NCBI GenBank assembly: GCA_032209605.1
Contig: JASFXZ010000010.1
Span: forward strand, 9,879,385 to 9,943,384
Source of the DNA: Mactromeris polynyma
Lineage: Eukaryota > Mollusca > Bivalvia > Venerida > Mactridae
DNA: 64,000 nucleotides
Direction: 5' to 3'
Shown here: piece by piece, positions 1 to 13,000 of the stretch
How the letters are laid out: each line of letters begins with the position of its first letter
Position numbering within the stretch: the stretch's first letter is position 1
Program-made: the position numbers and the translations under genes
Notes under the pieces: model-generated
Told to the model about the DNA's origin: nothing
The model's database searches: none
The model's input: only the letters and a program-made list of their open reading frames with translations

Positions 1-808
1 GACTTACCCTTATCTGTCAGTCGGTCCGTCCGTCCGTCTGTCCCTCCGTCCAACAAAACTGTCATTCATATCTCAAGAAGTATACTACCTAGAGTTACGA
101 AACTTCATGGGAGTATTAGTCATCACATGAAATTGCGTGTCTGTGTTTTATTTTATTATATTTATTTATTATATTATAAGCAGAATTGATTGATTGAGTA
201 AAGTGGGGACACCTGTGTCCTGTGGACACACTCCTAGTTCTTTAATAGAAGCATGATACATTTTTGGCATTTTTGAAGTCAGGAACGCTTTTGCTTCTGT
301 TTGACATGCAGATAAACTGCTTCAATTTTCATTCCTCAAAATGTTTGCTTAACATATAACTGCATTTTTTATTTTACGGTATTAACTTCAGACGTTTGTT
401 GTCTGTAATAAGTAGATACACCTCTATTGTTGTTGATTGATTGATTGATTGTTTATTTATTTCGATATTGATAGCATGGTAACAATAATAACATATCAAT
501 ACAGTATTAAAATTTAACATCAAGGTTAAAAGATAATAAATGTCATGAAGTATGCATAAGTAATGAACCATGTTAGTTACATCAATATCAAGGATAACAC
601 AAAAAAGGGAAGAAATCCCTTATTTCCATTGTGGTCTCCGATGGGTCACTTGGACTAAGGTCAATAAGTCAACACTTAAATAACCAACGTCAGGATCAGG
701 AGGGGCCTAATGTGTTTACAAATAGCTCTTGTTCTAGGTGTTATCATTTTGAATTAAGAGTCTCAGAGTCAGATTTACTCTCAGTTTTGTATTATTTTGA
801 TGTTTTCT

Positions 809-975
809 CAGGGGTTCCACTAGTTGCTGAATCGTAAGGGTCATTTTGATAATTTTTGACCCAATTTTACCATTTTTAGCCAAAATACCTTTAATTTAGA
901 GAAAAGTTGACATTGCAGCCAAAATCCCTTTTTGGAAATTGCAGGGGTCAACTCATGGGTCAAATGAAACCCCTG
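809..975 (+). mobile_element. MITE, CAGGGGTTCCAC family, copy 1
   Basis: Begins caggggttccactag and ends aaacccctg in inverted orientation. Flanks tttct and ttttt are an imperfect 5-bp duplication. Shorter and more diverged than the 193-bp copies at 51931 and 59783. Confidence 0.65.
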
Positions 976-1810
976 TTTTTTTGTGTTTTTTTTACTTTTC
1001 TGAAGAAGTTGACTATTCCAAAAGCTGTAATATTGGTTACACCATTTTAAAATTTTAGGTAATTTTCAAATTCTCATTAGTACTTAGCTGGTTTATAAAA
1101 TGCTTAAGTCATACTGGTGCATTTATCATGAAATGTCGCCATCATTCATAATCTTATTTTCTAAAAGTTAAAATTTCTGACAAGTTCATTTAAACTTTCC
1201 TATTGATTTAACCGGACCTTACTGAACTTTCAAGTATTTTTAACTTTTTTGGAGTGTTCTGAATTTCGCAAAATAAATAAAGAATGTTCTACATTCTGAC
1301 TCGAATCAATATAATATATTTACTTTGGTATAATTTCATTTAGGTATTATCGATGATTCTACCCATTACTTTTAGATTAAGGATTATTTGTAGAGTTGGA
1401 AATAGAGTGGCATTTCAGCAGTGCAAATAGCAAACAAGGGTGGGGGTATATTTTTTATACAGACAATGTCACTTCATGTAAAAAACTTGAAGCAAACTAA
1501 ATAAAAATCAATTTGTCTAGGAGTTACTTAACTGTAAAACTTGACCTAGTCATCGAATAAGTTACATACCTTGTACTTGTATTTTCAATGACTGTAAGGT
1601 TCCGATAGGCTTGAATAAAATTTCTCTTTCCTGTGAAATAAACCTGAGTATTTTTTATTCCTGACTAATTTGTTATGGCTAAAACTCTGAACGTCAGATC
1701 TAGTGGTCTCTGTCCATATTCAACGGTTGATTCAAGAGTAGATTCAAAGAAGAAGAATACCTACTTACTGACCTGAGTGTGTGACACAAAATATACATTC
1801 TTTTATATTT

Positions 1811-2047
1811 GAGCGCTGCTACGGGATTTACAACCTCTTCTGTAAGTGACGTCATGTCAAGAAAATGCAACATCTAGTGTAACTATTTGCAAGCAGGAAA
1901 CAATATTTACTCCATACAGTCACTTTGTTTTCATATGGCCATAAAGGACAAATATTGCTTACTGTCAGTGCATTGTGATGTCACAGGTGACATTTTCTGG
2001 AAATGATGTCTCTTAAAGAAGAGGTTGGAAACTGTACAGCGGCACTC
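1811..2047 (+). mobile_element. Foldback MITE, GAGCGCTGCT family, copy 1
   Basis: About 237 bp, imperfect palindrome: starts gagcgctgctacggg with caacctcttctgtaagtgacgtcat, ends with gaagaggttgg and cggcactc. Target-site duplication not resolved. Confidence 0.75.
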
Positions 2048-2892
2048 ATTTGCAGTTGAAGTGGAATGGATTCAATCTGTTTATAGTTTTGCATTGTACT
2101 AACATTTCTTCCATTTGTCCCACACCACAAGTCTCGTTTGAATATATGCTCACTGGTGTTTTTGCTAATAACCTGAGTTTTTCCTAGAACACTTTACCTA
2201 AGTAAATAGTAGTATATAGATAGATTTCTGGATTTTCAGTCACTTTTCCCTAAAAACAGGTGGGGGCATTTTTTCCATTCCATGCTGGGGTGATTTTTGA
2301 TATCTGTTCCTTTACCAAGTGACTTATGAGGCACTTTCTTCATTACTTTAATATGAAATGTTTTATATAAAAGATTGGGGTGGCGTTAAAAGTTGAGGAT
2401 ACTCTAGGATGATTATCGAGCAGTAACTTCTTTGAGGCCTGATATAAGTTCAGAGTCCTTAAAAAGTAATGAAGACTCTGACAGTCTTCTGTTCGAAGTA
2501 GATTCAACATCTGTGTCAAATATTTTTATACCCGAAGATGCAAATTGATGCTTTGTGATTTTGATATCAGTAAATTATCAACTGTCTGACTATCTGGAAC
2601 AAACAGAAAAAATTAATGCAATTGCCAAAGGATGTAAGGCAACTTCTTCGACTCCTGTACTCACATATTATCTGTGTGTTGGACTTTAAACTGCTTTATT
2701 TCTCTTTGGTGTAATTTGGTTAAACCTGCTGGCAATAGGCTTGACATAGTTGTTACATAATGGTTGTACGGTGTATGTATGTAGATAAGTGTGTTAGATT
2801 GAGTATGCATCTGTCTGTCCATCCTGTATTGATCGTGATAAGTAATGGGTTTTTTTAATTTATGTCAAAATATGGTAGAAAGGGGAAATATA

Positions 2893-3031
2893 TTAGAGGC
2901 TTGAAACCTAACTTGATAAAAAATGTTTTAGAGATGTCACACCTAGTAGTAAGAGGAATTGAAATATGTTTAGAGGCTCGAAACCTAACGTGACAAAAAC
3001 ATTCAGAGGTGTCACACTTAGTAATAAGAAG
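2893..3031. repeat. Two-copy tandem repeat
   Basis: Two units of roughly 70-75 bp sharing gaggct(t/c)gaaacctaac and gaggtgtcacac-like blocks. Confidence 0.65.
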
Positions 3032-3885
3032 TATGGATTTTTTTATTCCATAGATAAATGATATCATATAGAACAATAAACAAATTGAAAAACAAATCAA
3101 TGTAAAATGCTGAATTATTAATGATCATAATTATAGTGTGCTTATATAGTATCTCCCCTTGTGTTTCTAGACGTTTAGTCATTTATTAAACCATGTGTCT
3201 TCTAGTATCTTTCTTTTAAGTTGTACATATTAACTACAGTATATAGAAACATGTATCAATACTGCATGTAGAAATCTGTATCATTAGATCCTCTGATTTG
3301 TAAAGATAACTTAAAAAGCTTGATACAGTTGTAATTGCGCAAGATTCTCAACTACATAAGCATATATACTGTTGAACATCTGTCTATAATTAAACATATT
3401 TTGTTGATGCAAGATCATGTGGTTGTGTTCACTAAATTGTTCATGCTGCTCTGCTTGAACAATCACCTTCCTACAAAGATCACCTCTTCAATCTCCTGAC
3501 CGTTTGTGATACATGTCTTTCGAGCTCATGTCAGTTGGTCCATCTGTCAGTCAGTCAGTCAATTGACTGTTTTATGAATTTGTGATGAATAACTGGAAAA
3601 ACACTGCTTACATCAGTTTAACATTATAGGATGGTTCCCTTTGGTCAGTTGCTGGCTTACAGTGACCTAGAGGCTGAAAACAGTTTCCACTAAAATCATT
3701 GTGAATCATTTAAACCATACATATCACTTGCAAGTGCTTGAAAACTGAGATCACCCTTTTAACTACAATGAGGGACTGTCAGGGGGCATACATGATTTTA
3801 CCAATAGCTCTTGTTTATAGAATATTTGAATTATTTGTGTAAGTATGATATAATTTCTTTAATTGTGTATTCTGTCTTTTTCTAG

Positions 3886-4020
3886 CCATCTTTCTGGTGT
3901 GGATCAAAGGTAGGGGATTCAGAGTACCAGTCAGACAGTGATGGTACTGTACATAGTGACCTTTTTGAACGGGATCCTGGCGGCTCTAAAGTGGGAATCA
4001 GTATAAGACATCTGAGCAAG
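3886..4020 (+). CDS. ABCA3: ABCA3-like exon: end of TMD1 loop into NBD1
   Basis: Preceded by a pyrimidine tract ending tttttctag and followed by gtgagt. Encodes 45 residues in phase 0, beginning PSFWCGSK and ending [10 protein letters not shown]. The FWCG stretch and the I-x-I-x-HLSK start of the nucleotide-binding domain are typical of ABCA3-type proteins. This is the first exon of the gene visible in the window. Confidence 0.88.
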
Positions 4021-7000
4021 GTGAGTAAAAGATTTTAGAGTTATAATAGAAATGTTATATTAAAACAAGTTGCTGTAATGCTCTAATCCTTATACAGTTG
4101 GACCTCGTTTATTCGACAACCTTCTATCCGAATATTTGGTATCGTTCAAAATGAATATTAGGACCCGATGTTACTTCTTCGGCACATCAAATTGAAATGG
4201 GCTGTTTAAAACCATTAAAAAATTAATTTTAGCAAGAAAATGTGAAAGGTATTTGTGATTTTTTAATAGAATAAAACATTACATTCATGTTCATCAATCG
4301 CTGATTATATCAAGCTTGTTTTCAGGTAATAAATAAACATGTGTAAATAAACTCCCTAGTTTATGACCGCTCATATCCTCTGTGTAAGTGTTTTGTTTGA
4401 ACTTATCGGCAAGTTTGTTTTCTACTTTTATATATATTTGACTGGTTTTAGTCTGCCAATCCAACTGTTCAATATTCTTATCAGTTGCTTATCACAACCT
4501 ACGTAGGGGACTGTTTATCTCCAGGAAGTGAAAAAGTACAAATAATCTTTGATTTAGTAATTGTTTTATTCAGGTTAAGCTGGTTTGAATTATGTTCGAA
4601 TCTGTTCCTGTATTAAAATATAATTATTAAAAATGAGTTTAGACAGCTATTATTGTGTACACAATTTCTATTGGTCAATATTTTACAAAACAAGTTTTCA
4701 TTGGCTTACTGTCTCAAAGTTAGTTTACAAGCGTTTTCGAGTAATTGATAAGGGACTATAGTCCATGGTTTTACTAGGATACAGTTTGATATCTCCATCA
4801 GTGTTTATCTGGGAATAATGGTGGGGTCCTTTGAGAGGGGAAAAAAGCGCTGTGACGTGAAAAGAGGGGGAAATAATTACACTATAGTGTATATATTTCG
4901 CCGTATTCTTTACCTTCAATGGTACGAAAGTGTAAATTACAGATCTGTATGATGAGATATGCTTTATTTCTGGTTAATGTTTCTGGTTTTCCGATTGAAA
5001 GAATCTACAATGTGGTGAGAGGACAATTTGGCACAAAATAGGGGAAACTGTCTGCTTTTCAGAGAGGAGAATGCATCTGTACCACACAGGGAAAAACATC
5101 ACTATATGAGCGCCACAGCACAATTTCCAACCTCTTCTTTAAGTGACATCATTTGAAGAAAGCACATCAGTTGATGTCACTATTTACAAGCAGTAAACAA
5201 TATTTACTCCATATGGTCACTTTGTTTTCATATTGCCATATGGGGCAAATATTGCTTACTGTTAGTACAAGGTGACGTCACATGTGACGTTTTCTAGAAA
5301 TGGCGTAACCTAAAGAGAGATTGGAAATCGTACATCGGCTCTCATGTAGTCTTATTTGAAATGAAACAAGAATTTTAAGACACATTTTTTACATGAGATT
5401 TATCCATTTGACTCTTAAACATTTTAACAAAAATGTTACAAAATTCTTTTTTAATTCTGAAAATACATGTATTAGGATTAAGATAATATTGTGTTATCTT
5501 ATTAGATAATCATAGTGTACTTATTGATTGTGAAACTCATTCTGTGTGGGTTTCAAATACTTCTATTTCATCATAATTATTGCAAGGCAGAATATTTTAT
5601 GTTCAGTTTCATTGAAAGGTTTAATTATTCTAGATGTTAATTCAGAAAAAACAGCGTGTCTCTTAGTACATTGTAATCAATTTGCTGTTTTGTCATTTAT
5701 CTGCGTATACATCTGATATACATCTATGTATCTGAGTTGTGCTCAACTGATTAGTATTAAAAGGATGTGTATAAATTGGAAATTTCTGTGATGTTTCCAT
5801 GGTAACATGTTGTTGCTGTGAAATTTCTGACAAAGTGAGAAAATGCAATTATCGGCATCTCAGCTTCCGTAATTATTTTCTAACTATGTATCTTAATTAT
5901 TCCGCAGATAATATTTTGGAATGACGCTCGTGTGTGTTACAGTATAGATACATGTAGTTCCCACATTTACAATATTTACCTCCCTTGTTCTGAATAGTCA
6001 GTCATATTGATGGGCAAATTTCCTTAAAGTTAATAGGGAAAATTTATAATGTAAATGATGATAAAATAATCAGATATAAAAAAATTAACTTATTCGTTAC
6101 GCTCATGTATGCAGTTGGCTTAGAAAGTTGAAGAAAAAATGGTTGTCACATGCAAATTCTCAATTATCACATGTTTGGGAGACTTACTCCTATAAGTGCT
6201 TATCAGTTTTGCTAGTTTTGCCTATCAAAATGGCTTTAATACGATTAAGAAAAAAGCGAGGTAAATATTGTAGATGTGGGAACTATCCATTATGTGAGCG
6301 CATTTTTTTATAGATGAAATCTTGAAAAATGGGGTGTGACCCGGGGTACAAACAAAATTTAATATTCATTGAAATTCAGTCTGATGTTAAATCCCGTCTT
6401 TGTTTTAATTGCGATTCAAGCACGATGTTAACGGTATGTTGTTGTTTGTACCGCAGGTTTAGAGGGGACAACCCTTATTTATACCAATCTGGAGTACAAG
6501 TCATACTTGTGTACTACAGGTAGTAATTGTTGTCACATATCATAAATGATATGTCTTGATCTCAAATGGATAAAATATAAATGTGAAGATGAGTAATAAA
6601 TTAAAATTCATATTGGCTAAATTGACATAATATATGTCAAATATTGAGATGATCTGCTGAGCAATTCAAGCTAAAAGCCAAATTTTAAATAACATGATTA
6701 ACAATTGGTTGTGAAAAAAATTCTGGATAAAAATGACAAAATTTGGTATCATAATAGTTCAATAGTGCTGATATATTTGACCCCTTCCATTAGTGTTTAA
6801 ATTATGGGTCAACTCATCTATTTTTGGATGAATTTTAAAATAATATTGTGCTTATTTTTTGTTCATTTATTTCCCTAAACAAACATGAAAAATATATTTC
6901 CTATTGTTAAAACATCACATGCATTAACAAAGAATGAACTCATAATGTATTGATCTGTATTTGTTGAAGAAAGATGTTTTTTTAACAATCAGGCTATTTT

Positions 7001-10000
7001 ACAAGTTTTGTCTGTTAGTAATATGGTAAAAAAAGATATTTTCAATCAGTTATACATTGCAATGGTTCTAATTAGAGATGTTTTAGCCAATGTAACAACT
7101 ATACTGGATGAAGACAATTCAAACATTTTATGTTCAGATGAGCCTGATACATCTTTTATATACACATTTATGTATTTCTATTACATTGATTCCAGGCATT
7201 CAGAGGCAGTCTGTTTTGTAAAACAGATAAAGTAAGATAGTCACACAAAGTCTTATAGTATTATGTTCAGTACAGATAACTTTTTTCACTCATCTTTTAA
7301 TTTGTTTTGCTTGCTATGATCCCTACTTGCAGTCTTCACTTGTACAAAATTTGGTTTGAATATAAACGCCACTGTACGATTTCCAACCTCTTCTTTAAGT
7401 GACGTCATTTCCAGAAAATGTTACATGTGACGCCACCATGTACTGACAGTAAGCAATATTTGCTCCATATGGCAATATGAAAAAGAAGTGACCATAAGAA
7501 GTAAATATTGTTTCCAGCTTGCAAATAGTGACATCACAACTTGCTTTTTCTTGAAATGATGTCAGTTACAGACAAGGTTGTAAATCATACAGCAGCGCTC
7601 ATTTGTGTGTCGCTTTTTAATTCTCACTGTGAAAATAAGTATAGTATGTTGTAACTGTTGTTGTCTATTCATGTTTTATTGCTGAAATTGTAAGCACAAA
7701 AGACCCTTCCAAAGTCGGTTGTCTTAATGTTATATATTTACTGATTTCTCTACTGCTTAAAAGGTGATAAAATGTGGTGATATTTCAATACAATCACTTT
7801 GACCTGTCATGCATGCTAAATAGGTTGTTTATTAGCTAATGTGTGAGGTTTTAAACTCAAAACTAACTAACAGCAGTTAAATACACAATTTTGTGAAATG
7901 TTTGATAAATATTCAGATTAGTTGTTTCATAGAGAATACAGATATTTTTTTGTTTATTGAACCAAGATATTTTATGTTTATGGAACCGAGATATTTTATG
8001 TTTATGGAACCAAGATATTTTATGTTTATGGAACCGAGATATTTTATGTTTATGGAACCAAGATATTTTATGTTTATGGAACCAAGATATTTTATGTTTA
8101 TGGAACCAAGATATTTTATGTTTATGGAACCAAGATATTTTATGTTTATGGAACCGAGATATTTTATGTTTATGGAACCAAGATATGTTATGTTTATGGA
8201 ACCAAGATATTTTATGTTTATGGAACCGAGATATTTTATGTTTATGGAACCAAGATATGTTATGTTTATGGAACCAAGATATTTTATGTTTATGGAACCG
8301 AGATATTTTATGTTTATGGAACCAAGATATGTTATGTTTATGGAACCAAGATATTTTATGTTTATGGAACCGAGATATTTTATGTTTATGGAACCAAGAT
8401 ATGTTATGTTTATGGAACCAAGATATTTCATGAAATTGGAATATTCTCTCCTGCTTTCATCTCTTACTTTGGTTTCATGTATTTGTAGTTTTAAGGGCTT
8501 TTCCTCGTTTTTCTATGACTGCCAAATCCCCAGCGTTTTCCTAAATTTCCCTTATTTGGTTAATTCATCTTTTTCCCATTGTCAGTAACCTTTCTGTGTA
8601 CCTTATTTTCAATTATAAAGTAAGTATTGGTTGCCATGGTGGCCTTTCTGTATTTGTTTCATCTATATAATAGAAATGATCAGTATTTAATCAAATACCA
8701 CCAGTTAGGTCATGAGTTCATAATGTCTATCTGAATGCATAATTATCTGAACTCTATAGTGTTTCACAAGTCAGTAAACTACACAATGGACACGTTATAT
8801 ATACATTAATAATGACATCGTGTAGGTGTATTTTCACTTGGATGATAGCGTTCCCATGTTGTTTTATTTTGTTCAACTTTCAGCTAATATATCTGTGAAT
8901 TGCTTAGAATAGGAATAATGATTGCCATGTTCGTTGATAAATAGTTGTTGAAATGTCACATAATCTCTTGGCAGAAACCTTTAGTACATAATTATCTGGA
9001 ATCAATATCATTTTCCCATACTGCATCCAGATTATTTGATCAAAGTCTTTGCTGGCATAATTAGATATCTATGTTACATTAATTGAGATACTGTAATTGT
9101 ATTGTCAACGTAGATCTTGGAATACATGTACTGTTGGCTTACATCAAGACCATGGTCGGGGCTGTGTTTAGGGTTGTACTGTTAGCTTACATCAAGACCA
9201 TGGTCGGGGCTGTGTTTAGGGTCTTACGTTAGCTTACATCAAGACCATGGTCGGGGCTGTGTTTAGGGTTGTACTGTTAGCTTACATCAAGACCATGGTC
9301 GGGGCTGTGTTTAGGGTCTTACGTTAGCTTACATCAAGACCATGGTCGGGGCTGTGTTTAGGGTCGTACTGTTAGCTTACATCAAGACCATGGTCGGGGC
9401 TGTGTTAAAGGGTCGTACTGTTAGCTTACATCAAGACCATGGTCGGGGCTGTGTTTAGGGTCTCAGGGGTCAGGGTTTGCATTACAAAACATAGAATATG
9501 TACATCCACTCAATCATATACATTTTTCAGTAGAAAAGGGAAGGACAAAATGTCATATTAATGCAGAAGAATGCATAATTCACATTTTAAGGAGCCCCCA
9601 GAACCCCCACCATGTAGACCCATTCCCATAACTACCCCTTATCGACTGTGGCACAGTCCATATGGGGCTTACAGTTCAATGTAGTAAAATAACACCCCTG
9701 ATGCGGACAATGGTCTATCTAGATAGATATGTCATGTTTGCTTTTTTTGGTATTGATTAAAGTGTTGTTATTCTTTTATTCTAGAGTTTCAAATCAAAGG
9801 TTGCAGTTAAGGACACAACATTGAATATATTTGAAGGTCAGATCACATCATTGCTAGGTCACAATGGTGCTGGTAAAACAACAACTATTTCTATGTTGAC
9901 AGGTAAGTTAGAATTGAATTCCACAAATATATGAACGATACTGTGCTGGTATGATTGCCACAGTACTTTTAAATTTGTATTCACTTGGAACCTATTTTTA

Positions 10001-13000
10001 GGAATTGATTGAAAAATGGACCGGATTATACATGTATATGGTGCAAGTTTTGGTCAGTGACTGCTTGGTCAAGGTCATTGTGTGAGGTCAAAGTCATGAT
10101 ATATAGCGTTTCCCAGTTCCAGAAAATTTACCAATGACAAGGCTTCTGAGACTGGTTTCCAAACTCATTTCCAGAATATAGACCAATAATAACAGGGCTT
10201 ATAAGACTGGTTTCCAAACTTAGTGCCAGAAAAATTGACCAATGAAAGAGCTTCTGAGACTGGTTTCCAAACTTAGTGCCAAAAAATAGACCAATGACAG
10301 GGCTTCTGAGACTGGTTTCCAAACTTAGTGCCAGAAAAATTGACCAATGAAAGAGCTTCTGAGACTGGTTTCCAAACTTAGTGCCCGAAAAATTGACCAA
10401 TGAAAGAGCTTCTGAGACTGGTTTCCAAACTCATTTTCATATCCACTTATTACTTGTCCTACTCATGTATTGTCTCACTCACACTGAGGCTGTAATGAAT
10501 TAAATTTTATTAATGCCTGTCAGGCAACAAAAACATAGCTATTCATTTCGGAAAATTCCCCCCTGCACAAAAAGTTGTTGTTCTAGCAATTTATTTACGA
10601 TGACCCAATCTTAGGTGAACATCAGTATTAAATGTATTGATCTTAACTTTGCAGGTTTTCTTGAGCCCTCTGGTGGTACAGCTGTCATCAATGGATATGA
10701 TATTCGTACTGATATTTCTAGTGTACGCAAAACCCTCGGTCTTTGTCCTCAACATAACATCCTGTTTGACTTACTGACGGTAGAGGAACATTTAAGATTC
10801 TTTGCAAAGGTAAGGTAACTCTTGTGTTTTTCCTAGGTAAAATAACTAGTAAGTTACGACAAAATACGATAATTCTCGTATTTTGCCAAGGAATGATAAC
10901 TCTTGCATTTTGCTTAAGTTGGATAACTGTTTTGCCATGATAAGATAACTGCTGTGTTTGCATTGTAAGATTACAATTGTGTTTTGTAGATAGAAAATAG
11001 ATAAGTGTATTTCACAGAAACAGGACAATAAGCCCTATATTCCAAGGAAATATTCATATATACAGTACATGTATATTCATAAAATAAATAGTGATAACAT
11101 GTCAATGGTGACAATACCTTAATTCAAGGCATGAACGTCATGCAAATTTGTTAAGATTATAGTACAATTTTGTGGTATTTGAATCATTTTAATATTATTT
11201 TAAACCTGTTTTGCAGTAGCTTTTCTGACAAAGAACAATTTATCATTGTAGGCAAATATATGATACTTTATTTTTTATTTCCTACATTAGTTGAAGGGAT
11301 GCCCAAGTAAGGATGTAGACAGTGAAATAGAAAAAATGATTGAAGTACTCGGCCTACAACAGAAACGGAATGCTCTATCTTCTACATTGTCAGGAGGTCA
11401 GAAACGCAAGCTGTCAGTGGGCATCGCTCTCATTGCAGACTCTAAGGTACAATATATTGTTACATAACTGGGGCCGTATTCACAAACATTTTAAGACTGA
11501 AGCTTAAGACTTAGTCTTAAAAATGTTAAAAGTTCTTTTTGCTCTTGCATTGTTACTTTAGTATAGATTTTAAATGTAGAATGGGTAACAACAATTATTC
11601 AGGAAATTTTTTGTTAATTTATATTTAATGAATAACAAAGACTGGTAAGTATAAATTTTAAGTCTAAAGTCTGAGTTTCAGTCTTAAAATATTGGTGAGT
11701 AAAGCTCTAGTACTGTCGTATTACAGTAAACTGTTTTGACCATTCTTTTGATTGTTAAAAGAAATACTGTGCATTCAAATTGGCAGTTGGACAAGTGGGA
11801 TAGCACTTATACTGTCTGTGAATGAAGCCATTATTTCCAAACTGTGTGTGGTCGGCCTTTGAGGAGTTTGGTGAAATTTTCTGTAATATCGTGTTGTTAT
11901 ATAAACCATGATCCATAGGCGAGTTGATGTCCTTCCTGTTATAGAGAATCTGCCTAAGGTGGCATTGTGGTCTGGTGGTTAAGTGCCATACTTCTGATCT
12001 GGAGGTTGTGAGTTTGATTCCTACCATGGGCAGATTCTTTTGTTGTTTGAGCAGTGTCTGACTTAGGGGCAAGTACTGTCACCAAACAAAGGAAGCAGTC
12101 GTACAGAGTGATAAATACAAGCTGTAATAGCTTGTCTTGTGATCCATGTAAATTTGTATGTTCAAAATGAAATATCTACCCTGATGGTATCTTAACATGT
12201 TTATTTAGATAGATTATTGAAAATGAAAGTGAGATGTAGCCAATGAAACTGATCTTAAGTTTCATAGTCTCCGGAACAGTATTATCAAACTAGTGTTAAT
12301 TGTTCTACCATATATTCATTCTTTATGATCTGGTTATCATTTATTCAGATTGTGATCCTTGATGAGCCTACTTCGGGTATGGACCCTGCAGCTAGACGTC
12401 AAACGTGGGAAATTCTACAGAAATATCGTGAAGGTCGTACAATTATCCTCACCACACATTTCATGGACGAGGCTGATATTCTTGGTGATAGAATTGCTAT
12501 AATGGCCGACGGTGTCGTAAAATGCTGTGGATCATCAATGTTTCTGAAGAAGTTATACGGTAATTAGAACTTTAACGTTTCCTTTGTGGTAAAATTGCAC
12601 TTAAGTAAATAATAGACATTTTTATACAAAATGCTTGTCTACAAAGTGGTTATGTTTCTGATTGAAAGTTGTGGGACATATGATGTCAATAGTATTAGTC
12701 TGTTCAGTGAAGGATCACACCTGACCCCAGATCAGAAGGTCATGGGTTCAGATCATGCTTGGGCAAGTATGAACCTTGAACCTCACAATCCTTGAATTAG
12801 GCACAAGTACTGGTTGGTAAGCCAGGAAACAAGTCAATGAGGGAGATAAATAATATGTTGCAATAACTTGTTTAGCACATACTTTTTTTTAAATAAGTAA
12901 GTTTTAATGGAACTTATTCAATTCTGTTACACATAATGAGAAATCAAACTGTGGAATGTATATAAATTTACCTTGATATCAACAGTATTTTATACTGAAC

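Larger units (their letters stand above)
1..3885. other. ABCA3: Intron or upstream part of ABCA3-like gene
   Basis: No exon recognised. Holds a TCCG-rich simple repeat at 14-55, a TGAT-rich run at about 427-455, a MITE at 809-975, a foldback MITE at 1811-2047 and a two-copy tandem repeat at 2893-3031. I see no TMD1 exons here, so they lie further upstream. Confidence 0.6.
4021..9784 (+). other. ABCA3: Large ABCA3-like intron packed with repeats
   Basis: Contains a mariner-type MITE remnant (4096-4205), two foldback MITE copies (5108-5343, 7365-7600), a TAGTTCCC-ended MITE (5955-6284), a 24-bp minisatellite (7959-8433) and a 47-48-bp minisatellite (9130-9462). No exon seen. Confidence 0.75.

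Noticed and set aside
7893..8588. 231-codon open frame with EPRY-type repeats, also open on the other strand and in another frame
   Set aside because: It is a read-through of the 24-bp minisatellite, open in several frames because the unit is a multiple of three; no splice or family support.
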